64,000 nucleotides of DNA, taken from contig NC_092793.1 of NCBI RefSeq assembly GCF_918797505.1, positions 82,891,912-82,955,911 on the forward strand, in the 5' to 3' direction. The stretch is from Bemisia tabaci. Lineage: Eukaryota; Arthropoda; Insecta; Hemiptera; Aleyrodidae. Of the stretch, positions 35,808 to 45,197 are shown piece after piece. The position numbers were made by a program, and so were the translations under genes. The notes under the pieces are model-generated. The model was not told where the DNA came from. It worked only from the letters and a program-made list of their open reading frames with translations, and did no database searches. Each line of letters starts with the position of its first letter. Position 1 is the first letter of the stretch.

Positions 35808-37553
35808 AATCGTTTATTAGCTACCCATATGATGAAAAGCATGACGGTCTTGAAGGTTCAATTGTCTTGATGGATACGAACAAAAAGCGCAACAGATTCT
35901 ACAAAAAGCGTTGAAAGATGACGACGTTATAGCCATAAGTAGTGTCCTGCTTTAATATTTTTGAGGACACTCCTCTATCCGTGGCCCAGGACTTGCTTCC
36001 ATCTAATGAAAAGAATGAGGCGCGTTTGATTTGCTTGCTATTGAAACACTTTACTACAGGGAGTCCAGTCAAAGTATCTCAAGCAGAGGACGATGCGGAT
36101 ACTCTCATCGTAAATGAAGCTATCAGTTTGCCGAGAGGAACGAAGAAACAAGTTGTTATCGTTGGTGAAGACATCGATCTTCTTGTTCTAATGGGCCAGT
36201 TGCAAACTTTTGCTAGAGCAGAATGAAGAGTTGTTTCCCATAGATAATGCCTCAAAAATCACGATGAGCGCATCGGCAAAGTCTGAAATGCACTCATAAA
36301 TTCACAATCTGCGTAAGAAATTTGCGTTATTTTGAGCTTCCCGCTTCAAAAACGATACTACTGCACAGGTGAACATTTTGTTAGAGGAGTCGCTCCATCG
36401 TCGGCAATATTCATCATGGCCGACGCTTGCGCAGTTCCTCGCGTAATTCGAGGAGAACTCAAGGTCAATTAAGGCGGGCGAGGAAAATATGAACGTAAAC
36501 ACGCCGATTGTTATCTGGTTTAATCCTGTTTAGGTGTTATCTCGTTCCATCACACGTGTTTTGGCGGACTGGCGTCGGCCATGATGAGTATTGCCGCCAA
36601 TGGAACGACTCCTCTAACAAAATGTTCACCTGTACCGTAGTATCGTTTTCGAAGCGGGAAGCTCAAAAAATCGCAAATTTCTTACGCAGATTGTGAAGTT
36701 ATGAGTGCATTTCAGACTTTGCCGATGCGCTCATCGTGATTTTTGAGGCATTATCTGTAGAAAACAACTCTTAGTTTTGCTCTGGCAAAAGTTTGCAACA
36801 GGCCCATAATAGCTTTGACGCCTGCATCAAGCTTCGTCCTACTACTCAAACCAGGTAAGGTTAGTGCAAAAATGCAGCCCAAAGTTTTAGCTCAAATCAA
36901 TTGCGAACATCGAATGCTTTGAAGGACAGCATTCTGTTTATCCATGCCGTCAATGGATGTGATACCACTTAAGCATTTCGTGACAAGGGCAAAGGCATAT
37001 TTATTAAACTGTTAGAAAAATGTGGCGAAGTCTCTCGTATTGCTGAGAAATTTGATGAAACCGACTGCACTCAAGATGAGCTTTGTCAAGCGGGTGAGCA
37101 GCTCGTTCTTTTGCTGTACGGTGCTAAAAAATCAGTTACTGCTTTGAACAAATGCAGATTTCAATGTTTTAATCTTGCTGTGGCAAGGCAAAAAACTGAG
37201 GTGAAACTGCAAACGTTGCCTCCGACTTCAGATGCGTGCAAACAACACTTCTTTACGTGTATATTATCAAGTTTAACTCTGGAGAGGAAGAAAACTGAAT
37301 CCCAAGGAATGGGGGTGGAAATCTTCGGAACACAGGCTTCTCCCTGTGCCTATGCTCAACCCGCCTGCCCCCCAAGAACTTTTACAAATCATCTCATGTA
37401 CATGTTCGAAAGGATGTAGTAACCGCTGCTGTTGTAAGAGAGCTGGTCTACCATGCAGTGACATTTGTCTACATTGTTTCTGCTTGGGATGCAGTAATCG
37501 AGCAGAAACACTGATCGAGGAGGAAGCAGAGGATGAATAATTTAAACTAGCAA
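35808..37553 (+). pseudogene. Captured gene fragment: PIN-like region plus C-terminal cysteine-rich (CXC-type) region, broken
   Basis: The frame 35942-36226 includes VKVSQAEDDADTLIV and VVIVGEDIDLLVL, the acidic core of a PIN-like nuclease-fold region in a large, multicopy arthropod protein family. Reading resumes after the nested element with IALTPASSFVLLLKPGK, then, after frame changes, a HAV(N/T)GCDTT-like block (about 36940-36975). Next come NLAVARQKTEVKLQTLPPTS (about 37160-37220) and a Cys-rich end (37385-37540; CTCSKGCSNRCCCKRAGLPC and more Cys pairs) like Tesmin/TSO1 CXC modules, ending EDE-stop. Breaks: the nested element at 36193-36805, in-frame stops and shifts near 36915-37030, and another shift near 37320-37360. 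The usual long N-terminal part is absent, so only the C-terminal part was captured. The family's function is not known to me. Confidence 0.72.
36193..36805. mobile_element. 613-bp foldback element nested in the captured gene
   Basis: GGGCCAGTTGCAAACTTTTG and its near complement, with AT on both sides (36191-36192, 36806-36807). It is the same family as the element at 9116-9733. Removing the element plus one AT restores the reading frame across the junction (DLLVL to IALTP), which supports the 2-bp duplication and shows that the gene fragment was intact here when hit. Confidence 0.9.
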
Positions 37554-37564
37554 CCGCCGCTTAA

Positions 37565-38010
37565 GGTGATTCGATGGACGCCATATATCGTGTCAGAATG
37601 GCATGCGATATATCGCATCAATTGGTTCCATTTTTTCAGCTACTCGTCATTTTTCTCCAAATTTGAGATCGCAATTCTGTTTTCAGGAGACTATAAAGCA
37701 CTCAGTTACCAATTTTAACAAAGAAATTCAACGTAATAAAGGCGTGGTTTTTTCAGAGAGAAAACATCGCATACGAAACCTACTGATATGGAAACTGCAT
37801 TCGAATACGATATTTTCTCTCTAAAAAACCACACCTTTTTACGTTGAATTCCTTCGTTAAAATTGGTAAGTGAGTGCTTTAGTCTCCTGACAACAGAATT
37901 GCGATCTTAAATTTGGAGAAAAATGACGAGTAGCTGAAAAAATGGAACCAATTGATGCGATACATCTCGCATGCCGTTCTGACACAAAAAATGGCGTCCA
38001 TCGAATCACC
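37565..38010. mobile_element. 446-bp TTAA-flanked foldback MITE nested in the right TIR
   Basis: GGTGATTCGATGGACGCC and its complement, flanked by TTAA at 37561-37564 and 38011-38014. The left TIR keeps the uninterrupted site (ATTACCTTAAGCGG at about 35791-35804). A TTAA duplication indicates piggyBac-type insertion. The arms are about 200 bp. Confidence 0.92.
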
Positions 38011-38900
38011 TTAAGGTAATAAACGAAGAAATGCTTGTCTTATTCCTATTTCTATATTTTGTATTCATTCATTTGCTTTTAGTTACTTTGAAAAAATAAG
38101 ATTTGTTGTTTGACATAAATTGTATTTGAAGAAGAAAGCATAACATTATAACATTATCTTCAATCGTGACCGTTGACAGGTAGGTATTAACAATACAACT
38201 AGAATTACATAAGGGGGGGGGGGAGGTTCATGATGAAAGGAAATGAGTACATATTTAAATGGATATTTAAATGGATAATGTAACTTACCATCGCGGTAAA
38301 TCTACCAAAAAGGTGAAGCTGTTTCATCTTGGACCGCAACAATTCATGGCGCGGCCAAGCCGAGCCTCACCGCGTAGTAGCGGCCGTTGGTTCGGACCGC
38401 ATAGCGCTCCGGGGGCGGACCCCCTAGTGAATTCGTAAGCATTTTTAGCATGGAAATTTTATGCTCTTTCATTCCGGTGAGAACACTTTTTTGCCTCAGA
38501 CTCGCCGTTTTTAAGATAAATTCAGATTTTGTTGAAAAAACGCGATTTCTCGCAAGATTTGACTTTCCTAGTCGCAGGAAACTACCGCCATATCTCACGA
38601 ACCAGAAGTCGCAATTTGATAAATGTATAGTGTTTTTAATAGGAAATTTTCTGATCTTTGTAAAAAGTTCCTTGACATTTGTCCGTAGGATTGATATTTT
38701 TCAAGATATAAGCTAAAAACCGGTTGCCGGCGGCGTATTTTGCCCCCCGCCCCCTTTTTTCAAGATGGCGGCCTTAGCGGACAGCCGATTTCGGTAAACT
38801 TTTGATATGTTGTTCTGGTAGCCTAATGCAACATTTTTCCGCAGAAAAACCTTCCATTAATAGATTTTCCCAGAAAAATGCTAGATTGGCTGGACTAATA

Positions 38901-39464
38901 CTCAGCGATAAATAACCTGGTTTAAGGTACATTTTTGTAAGTTTAAGGCGAAGAAGATGATTTTTCTCATTGATTCAACCGATGTTCTTTAAAATATCTA
39001 CAGTTTGATGTTCAGTTTTGCTTGATTTTAATTTTAATCTAGAAGAAGGATCAGCTACTGGAAAGGCAGCTTTGTCAAAGGATCCCAGACGTTTAAAGAA
39101 TATTGCCTGATGATTAATATTTCCTGAGTTGTTTATTTTTATGGCATTATTTACTAAATTCCCTGTTTCGTCAATCTTACCTAGTTTAAATTTACATCAA
39201 CATTTACATATTTCAGATTAGAATATACTATGGAACTATGCCTAGTTGTCTTGGAGCTTGACTTAATGGGAAAGCGTTTGCAAATTACATTTATGTTCTG
39301 GGATTTTTCTTCCTCTGCTGGGCTAACCTTTTTTAAAATATTCACCTTTGCACCATGCATTGACATTATTCTCTCTTGGAATTAGATTACCAAGATGTAT
39401 GACGATTTTCCTTTTCCCTTTGTCGCAAACCATCTTTTAACTTCAATTGAACTGAGCAAGATTC
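38901..39464. other. Stretch downstream of the SGNH ORF (minus strand), degenerate
   Basis: On the minus strand, just after the ORF stop at 39465, another frame reads WFATKGKRKIVIHLGNLI. This resembles the terminal 'HG.HLN..GK..L' block of SGNH domains with substitutions, so the ORF may be prematurely terminated. A further 61-codon frame (39366-39181) is unrecognised. Confidence 0.4.
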
Positions 39465-40232
39465 TCAATTTTTGTACTTTCTTGTAAGATTTATCACGCC
39501 TAGATTGGCTTTGAGGATAGCTTCATTTATCTCTTTAACCATCAAGTCATTACGATAATTTTTGCGATATGGAATATTGAATTTAATTACATTTGTTTTT
39601 TCATGATATTTTACAAAGTTTTCTACCTGACTAATAATTGAATTTTCGGTAGTTGTCTTAAAATACAAATCATTGGCCCCTGCACTGACTACAATGGTAT
39701 CTTTCTCAGTCAATTCTGGAATTTTTGTATCTAGTATAGTTTTTGTAGGTGCCCCGCCTTTCACATATGCTTCAACTGCAAGCTGTGTGTTTTCTGAATG
39801 CATTATTTTACCTATATTTCTTACATGGCTACCTTCTATTATTACTACTTTCCTCATTTTTTGCCTGAGGTTTTTGCTGTCATAATTTATATCCACTGCA
39901 CTCGTGTTTCTAAATTTTCTAAAGATACAAGAGTTTCTGAGACTTGGCTCTTCTTCATTTGATTTATGGCCTTTCATTATCTTGTTCGGTTTGAATTTCC
40001 TAATTTGCTTAATCAGAGCATTTACTCTCAATTCACTCTTATCTAGTGAATTTTCTTTCAGCTTCAATTTTCCATCTGGTGATTTTATTTTTCCACTCAA
40101 TGTTATATTCGTCTCCGATAAATATTTGTTTCTTTCTTCAAGAGTTATAATTAATTCCTTAAGTTCCACGATATCATCAATCAATGCATCTCTTTGATGA
40201 AGTAAATCATTCGTGAGCTGTGTCGCCGGCAT
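39465..40232 (-). CDS. Coiled-coil plus SGNH-hydrolase-like protein, transposon-type ORF
   Basis: 255 codons. Residues about 1-80 are Leu/Glu/Lys-rich with heptad spacing, a likely coiled coil. Residues about 80-125 are basic and polar. From about residue 126 an SGNH/GDSL-esterase-like fold is visible: VVIIEGSHVRNIGKIM (block I, where GDSH would be usual; here the Ser remains but Asp is lost), VKGGAPTKTI, then IVVSAGANDLY (block III, GxND) and VIKFNIPYR. The final Asp-x-x-His block is missing before the stop, so catalysis is doubtful. SGNH domains of this kind occur as accessory ORFs in insect LINEs and related transposons. An upstream minus frame (40602-40342, 86 codons, Ser/Thr/Pro-rich) may be its N-terminal extension, interrupted. 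It lies in an intron of the plus-strand host gene. Confidence 0.62.
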   Translation of the reverse strand: MPATQLTNDLLHQRDALIDDIVELKELIITLEERNKYLSETNITLSGKIKSPDGKLKLKENSLDKSELRVNALIKQIRKFKPNKIMKGHKSNEEEPSLRNSCIFRKFRNTSAVDINYDSKNLRQKMRKVVIIEGSHVRNIGKIMHSENTQLAVEAYVKGGAPTKTILDTKIPELTEKDTIVVSAGANDLYFKTTTENSIISQVENFVKYHEKTNVIKFNIPYRKNYRNDLMVKEINEAILKANLGVINLTRKYKN

Positions 40233-40564
40233 TGCATGTTGTTACCGTTGTTCATTTGGAGTTGATGAGTGTTCATTTGGAGTGATGGGTGGTATATCGT
40301 TATCCGTTGAAGGGGCGGGCGGCTCGGGCACTGCTCGGGCATCACGCTTGAATTCTGTCGCTAGAGGTCGTTGGGTTTTCCGAAGGAGATAGTACTGTTG
40401 CCTGCTTCTTTATATTCCTCTTCCCAACATTTATCAGTCGGCTGCTGCTTGGATTGCTACTGGTGCTAGATGTTGTTTTTGACCGACTGCTGCATGGCGG
40501 AATTTTACGAACTTGCGGTGTAGACAGATCATGTATCACGGTAGGGGCAACACTCATAGTCAGA

Positions 40565-40655
40565 GACAATAGACCCTCCCCCTCCACCAGTATCTTGGCC
40601 ATTGTGGAAGCTTTTACTTTCGGGACTTCAACATTCTACTGTTGACTTACCTACA
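40565..40655. mobile_element. Partial copy of the hAT-like MITE at 27914-28247
   Basis: CAGAGACAATAGACCCTCC, then AGTATCTTGGCCAT, TGGAAGCTTTTACTTT and TGTTGACTTACCTACAT follow the same order as the left half of that MITE. The right half is absent. Confidence 0.7.
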
Positions 40656-40661
40656 TTTTTG

Positions 40662-42989
40662 GGGTACCTCTGCAATTTCATGAAAAAACTGACTATGTCT
40701 ACGGGTTAGTCTAGAGCAATAGATATGATGGAATCGAACAGTTTCAGCATGAAACATCTTCAACATACCCTAAATTTTGTGAGTCAGCTCCCCAAACACT
40801 TTCAGGTACAGCGAAACAACGTAAACAAACAGCACTGCCACTCGGTACCTGGGAAGGTAGGTACTCAAAAGTGCTCCGCGCGCCGCACTTGCCATGCTTG
40901 TCGCATGTTTATTGAATGAATGATCTTCATGAATGGAGGTGATCTTTCACAGGAGTCTCCTCTGTAGTATTAACTATCGACCTACATCTTAAAATCGGAC
41001 TTTCCCGGTCTTCGAGGCCGCCTTTGCACTGAAAATGACATCGGGTCAAAATCAAATTTTGCACACTTATTCAAGAAGGCTGTCCATTACCTAAATTAAG
41101 AGAAACCCTGCTCCATAGTACCGTATTGTGCAATACTGTGCACGACTTGTGTAATTTGTGCATGCTTTTACAAGGTTTACAAAGTAAGATGGTGCGATCT
41201 CTTGCACCTTGGCTCATAATACCCCTTGGCTTTCCACCAGGAACTTGTGGGCCACTGAATGACAGTCCGTGGTCATTAAACGTTTCTCGGCGAAAGAAAA
41301 CAAAAACTTGTGAAGACATGTTGTAAAAGCAGTTGAAGTATTTTTATTCCCTTGTAATTTACATAATTAAAAAATAAAGAAGGTTACATCTGAGACTTTC
41401 GTGGTGTTTTTGCATGTGCTATGTATGGAAAGTATGAGTGGCAACTTTTGTATAATTTTGAAAAATTTGAAGGTTTAAAAATTGGAGTGGTAAGCGTCAT
41501 TGAAGCTTGTGCTTGTCATCTGATCCAGTTGTAGAGCTTGGTGCAAACGGGGTTTAGTATTATAGCGCGAGGCAGCCGCACTAGAGCAATCAGCGTCATC
41601 GCCTCTCCATTTCTAATGGCCCCGAGTCCAAACCTCTCATCTCATAATCGTGAATTTCATATTTTCAAGCCGTTTCCCGCCTTCAGTTGCCGACATTATC
41701 GCGTCAAACCATCTGAGGACCACCGCTGAGCAATCCTATAAAAATTCTTAATAATCGAATAACGACCTGCGGCACAGTTGCCAATATGCATCATAAGCCC
41801 GGAGTCTCCTTGGCAACCATATTTTGGCCTCAGGTGACCTTGGCAACCTCTGGCGGGGTAATGACGGTCTGAATTGAGTTATAGATAGAGAGCCTCCTCT
41901 AAACCCTCGGCCCCGGGTGGGCGCGGCTGGCGCTCGTATGAAGCGGGACGTGCGGGCTGAGGCTGCTTAACTCAACGCACGAATAAATTGACCAGAGTAT
42001 TACGAGTAAGCAAGCGCTCGGTCAGCTGTTTTTAGTGCAAATACTTTGTAAAAATACGCTGTTCATGAAAATCAGGGCTGCCGCTTTACATTTTCGAAAT
42101 TAATACGACCTCCTTCGATTCGGCATTCGAGTTTTTATTAGGGCATTCCCAGCACCCCTTGCTAAAAATGAGTGTAATGTAAGCATAGTGATAGCGATGT
42201 GCTAGCAGTAAAGTTTAAAGTATAACATTAGGAGTACTATAATGTGTGAGTGTTAGATCGGATAGTGATACCTAAATTCATCGATCATAACCTGATGGGT
42301 CTGTTGCAAGCTAGAGATGCAGCTGACTGAGTACACTTTCGTAGAGTAAATTCGCTCAAAAATCACGTTGGGCACATAAAAAAAAGTCTGAAATGCGGGC
42401 AGTGTATCTCTTACTAAGTATTTTGACCCACGACTCCAGCTACAGGTTTTTGGTAGGTCTTCATGAGCCAGGGGAAATGTAGAAAACAAGCTTCACTGCG
42501 TTACGTTGCTCGGTTCTCTATCAAAAGCATCATTTATTTAGCAGGAAACTAGACGACGCGATGCGGCGTGAAATGGAATTGACCCAGCGCCAATTTAGGA
42601 CAGGGCCCCCCACCACAACGTGATCCTTTTTCTTTTTTACCATGGTAGAAAATGCTAAAATGTCGCCCTGCTTATAAAAAATAATTTTCTTCCGTTTAAT
42701 AAAAAACAAATACCTCTTTGAATATTCCCTGTAATTGCTTTAGTGCCTATCGTAAGCGAAAATTAATGAAGTTTCCTAAGGAAGATTTTTTTTTTTTTTT
42801 TTGATGGGGGGGGGGGGGGGCGCACCACAAGTTCACCTCGGGCCCACATCACCCTATATATCCGGCGGTGTTAATCTGATTCTGGTTAATCTGTCCGTGT
42901 GTACTTGAAAAGAATTAGAATGCTTAGAGAAATAAGTATTGAAGATGGTATTTTTAACCTGCGGCTGCTGTGGTTGATTTCAGTTTCAG
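40662..42989. other. Intronic stretch, no gene recognised
   Basis: A few open frames of about 60-80 codons are present without family resemblance. One (40725-40919, plus) ends in a Cys-rich CSARRTCHACRM stretch, too short to assign. A diverged piece of a foldback lies at 42292-42405. A poly-T plus poly-G tract lies at about 42786-42819. Confidence 0.4.
42292..42405 (+). mobile_element. Diverged half-copy of the GGGCC(T/A)GTTGC foldback
   Basis: GATGGGTCTGTTGCAAG, CTCAAAAATCACGTTG and AAAGTCTGAAATGC follow the order of the left arm of 9116-9733. There is no matching right arm. Confidence 0.55.
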
Positions 42990-43210
42990 TGGACAGAGCT
43001 GCATGAGATGCTTCCATCTGGAACTTCTCTCGCGAAACGTGCTGCAGGTGGAGACGGAGAGCTTGGACAAGTGTTACACGACGCTCGAGGCGGCCGAAGC
43101 TACATGCCCCGGCCTCAAGCCCAATCCCCGTCCCGCGCACAAGCTCAATAGCCACCACCCTCGGCCTCGGCCTCACCACCAACCTCTCCACCAGCAGATC
43201 ATCCTCTACA
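42990..43210 (+). CDS. Secreted cysteine-rich insect protein, second visible exon
   Basis: This exon encodes GQSCMRCFHLELLSRNVLQV, then CYTTLEAAEATCPG and, after a Pro/His-rich segment, QIILY. The C--C(F/L)-----N(V)LQ pattern followed by C----EA---CP and a terminal 'LY' strand completes the DUF7044-type domain begun at 15568. The acceptor is TTTCAG before 42990. An equally phase-compatible AG ends at 42983, which would add two residues. The preferred site joins D from the previous exon to S-G-Q. The donor is A|GTAAGT at 43211. The exon begins with one base and ends with one base of a codon. The PRPAHKL...HHPRPRPHHQPLH insertion between the last Cys and the final strand is unusually His/Pro-rich and not expected of the family. 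Confidence 0.85.
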
Positions 43211-43983
43211 GTAAGTATTAACCTGTCAGAGTTTTTCAATTCCTTGATTAATCGATCAATCGATTTTTTGGATAATCGGAAATTCAGTAACCTATTAATA
43301 ATCGATCGATCAATCGATGAATGTAATAATCGATGAATCAAAATTCATCGGTGCATGTGCAAATTAACTACTTGTACCTTGTGATTTCCGCCAAGGCTCC
43401 CAAGACCAAATCAGCATTTGCGCTGAATCTGAGGCCCAAAAGTCACGTCTGCTGACCATTTTCGACGATCGATCAGCGAATTTCTGCACAGTTCCCATCA
43501 TATGTTCTCCTGAAATCCTGGTTTTCTAAAAATGATAAGCACTTTTTGGCCTTGAGCTGAAATATTTATCCCTCCAAAGAAACAAAAATAAGACTTTTGT
43601 ACGAAATTTCGGCCCAATCCAAGAAATGTCATAAAAGGCACCCAAAAAATATGATGGCAGTACCGTTTGGATTTATCATTTAAAAGGAAATGATATCAAA
43701 ACGGCCCAATTTTCCTCCTTCATGCCCATGCAATATGCCCCAAAGTTTTTCACACAAAAAAATTAAGTACCCATAAGGTATGATGACCTGAACACGTTTT
43801 GATCCATCGCTTTAAAGGAGTATGATAACAAATCGGCCCAACTTCTCTGAATTATGCCCATCCCTGATCAATAACTTTTTCGAGACCTTCCAACTCATCG
43901 CTGAAAAAACACTGATCTATTACTTGACCCCTGCCCCTGCCGTAATGAGAAATTAGGGCAGATTTGCGCAAACATAAGAAGTA
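43211..43983. other. Start of the second visible intron, no gene seen
   Basis: Starts GTAAGT. An ATCGATCGATCAATCGATGA-like low-complexity patch lies at about 43245-43340. Otherwise unremarkable AT-rich DNA. Confidence 0.5.
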
Positions 43984-45197
43984 TACAGGGTGTACCAAAA
44001 GTCCGTCCCACCCCTGCTAACTTTTGAACGAATTGAGCTAGGGTAATGAAACTTTGGGAATGTTCCTATCTCAAACGGGACCATCTTTTGGGGGGGTCAA
44101 AATTTTGGTTCCCCCTCGGGGGGGGGGGGGGGGCGCGGGGGCCCCCAACTTTTTTTTTTCAAATGGCAACCCCTATCTTGTGATACCGCATTCGAAAGAG
44201 CATACGAATCTAAGAATTTTGGCGCAAACCGCAGATCAATATCTTAATTTTTGACCGAGTTATGATAGGTCAAAGGTCACATTTGACCTATTTTCAAAAA
44301 ATCATAACTCCGGTTCAAATTATCGTAAGGAAAAAAATAAAACGGGAAATTTTACCAAATTGTGTCCGCTTTTAAGTAAAAATTGCAGAAATCACTTCGA
44401 TTTAATTTTAAGGGGAGGCTCGGACCCCCAAATACGTCAATTCAAAGGTCATTCAATTTTCCCTCGAAATAAGCCAATTTCCCCTAGATTTGCCTCCACA
44501 TTATCTCAGTAAGGTCAAAATCAGTTCAACATTACGTTGGCAAGTCCCCAAATTTCGGGAAAAGTTAAAAAAAAAAACGAAATTTAAGGTGATAAAATTT
44601 GACCGTTTAAATTTTTTTTTTTTAACTTTTCCCGAAATTTGGGGACTTGCCAACGTAGTGTTGAACTGATTTTGACCTTACTGAGATAATGTGGAGGCAA
44701 ATCTAGGGGAAATTGGCTTATTTCGCGGGAAAATTGAATGACCTTTGAATTGACGTATTTGGGGGTCCGAGCCCCCCCTTAAAATTAAATCGAAGTGATC
44801 TCTGCAATTTTTACTTAAAAGCGGACACAATTTGGTAAATTTTCCCGTTTTATTTTTTTCCTTACGATAATTTGAACCGGAGTTATGATTTTTTGAAAAT
44901 AGGTCAAATGTGACCTTTGACCTATCATAACTCGGTCAAAAATTAAGAAATTGATCTGCGGTTTGCGCCAAAATTCTTAGTTTCTTATGCTCTTTCGAAT
45001 GAGGTATCACAAGATAGGGGTTGCCATTTGAAAAAAAAAAGTTGGGGGCCCCCCGCGCCCCCCTGAGGGGGGACCAAAATTTTGACCCCCCAGAAGATGG
45101 TCTCCTTTGAGATAGGAACACCCTTAAAGTTTCATTACCCTAGCTCTATTCGTTCAAAAGTTAGCAGGGGTGGGACGGACTTTTGGTACACCCTGTA
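43984..45197. mobile_element. 1.21-kb foldback of the TACAGGGTGT family
   Basis: TACAGGGTGTACCAAAAGTC and its complement, with TA on either side, and arms of about 0.6 kb meeting near 44590. Both arms contain poly-G/C blocks and the CAAACCGCAGATCAAT segment. A single-arm relative at about 62571-62870 was the landing site of the LINE at the window end. Confidence 0.88.

Larger units (their letters stand above)
34905..38900 (+). mobile_element. 4.0-kb element with about 0.9-kb terminal inverted repeats carrying a gene fragment
   Basis: The left TIR (34905 to about 35807) and right TIR (about 37554-38900, itself interrupted) start TAGTCCAG and end CTGGACTA. The frames read at 35213-35467 and 38344-38598 translate identically over 84 codons, so the arms are young or homogenised. 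ATA flanks both ends, a possible 3-bp duplication. Between the TIRs lies a broken gene (35808-37553). Two smaller elements are nested: one in the gene (36193-36805) and one in the right TIR (37565-38010). Without them the element is about 2.9 kb. No transposase is recognised, so this looks like a gene-capturing non-autonomous element. Confidence 0.82.
15740..42983. other. First visible intron (about 27 kb), transposon-filled
   Basis: GT at 15740 and AG at 42982-42983 (or 42988-42989) bound an intron that holds most elements described here: foldbacks, hAT-like MITEs, Helitron-like ends, the long-TIR gene-capture element and an SGNH ORF. Subsections without separate entries (18771-20867 apart from the fragment noted, 28471-28774 and 31200-33150) show no gene. 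Confidence 0.75.

Noticed and set aside
40725..40919. Cys-rich 65-codon end considered as a piggyBac C-terminal zinc finger
   Set aside because: The spacing of cysteines does not complete the motif and no catalytic region lies upstream.
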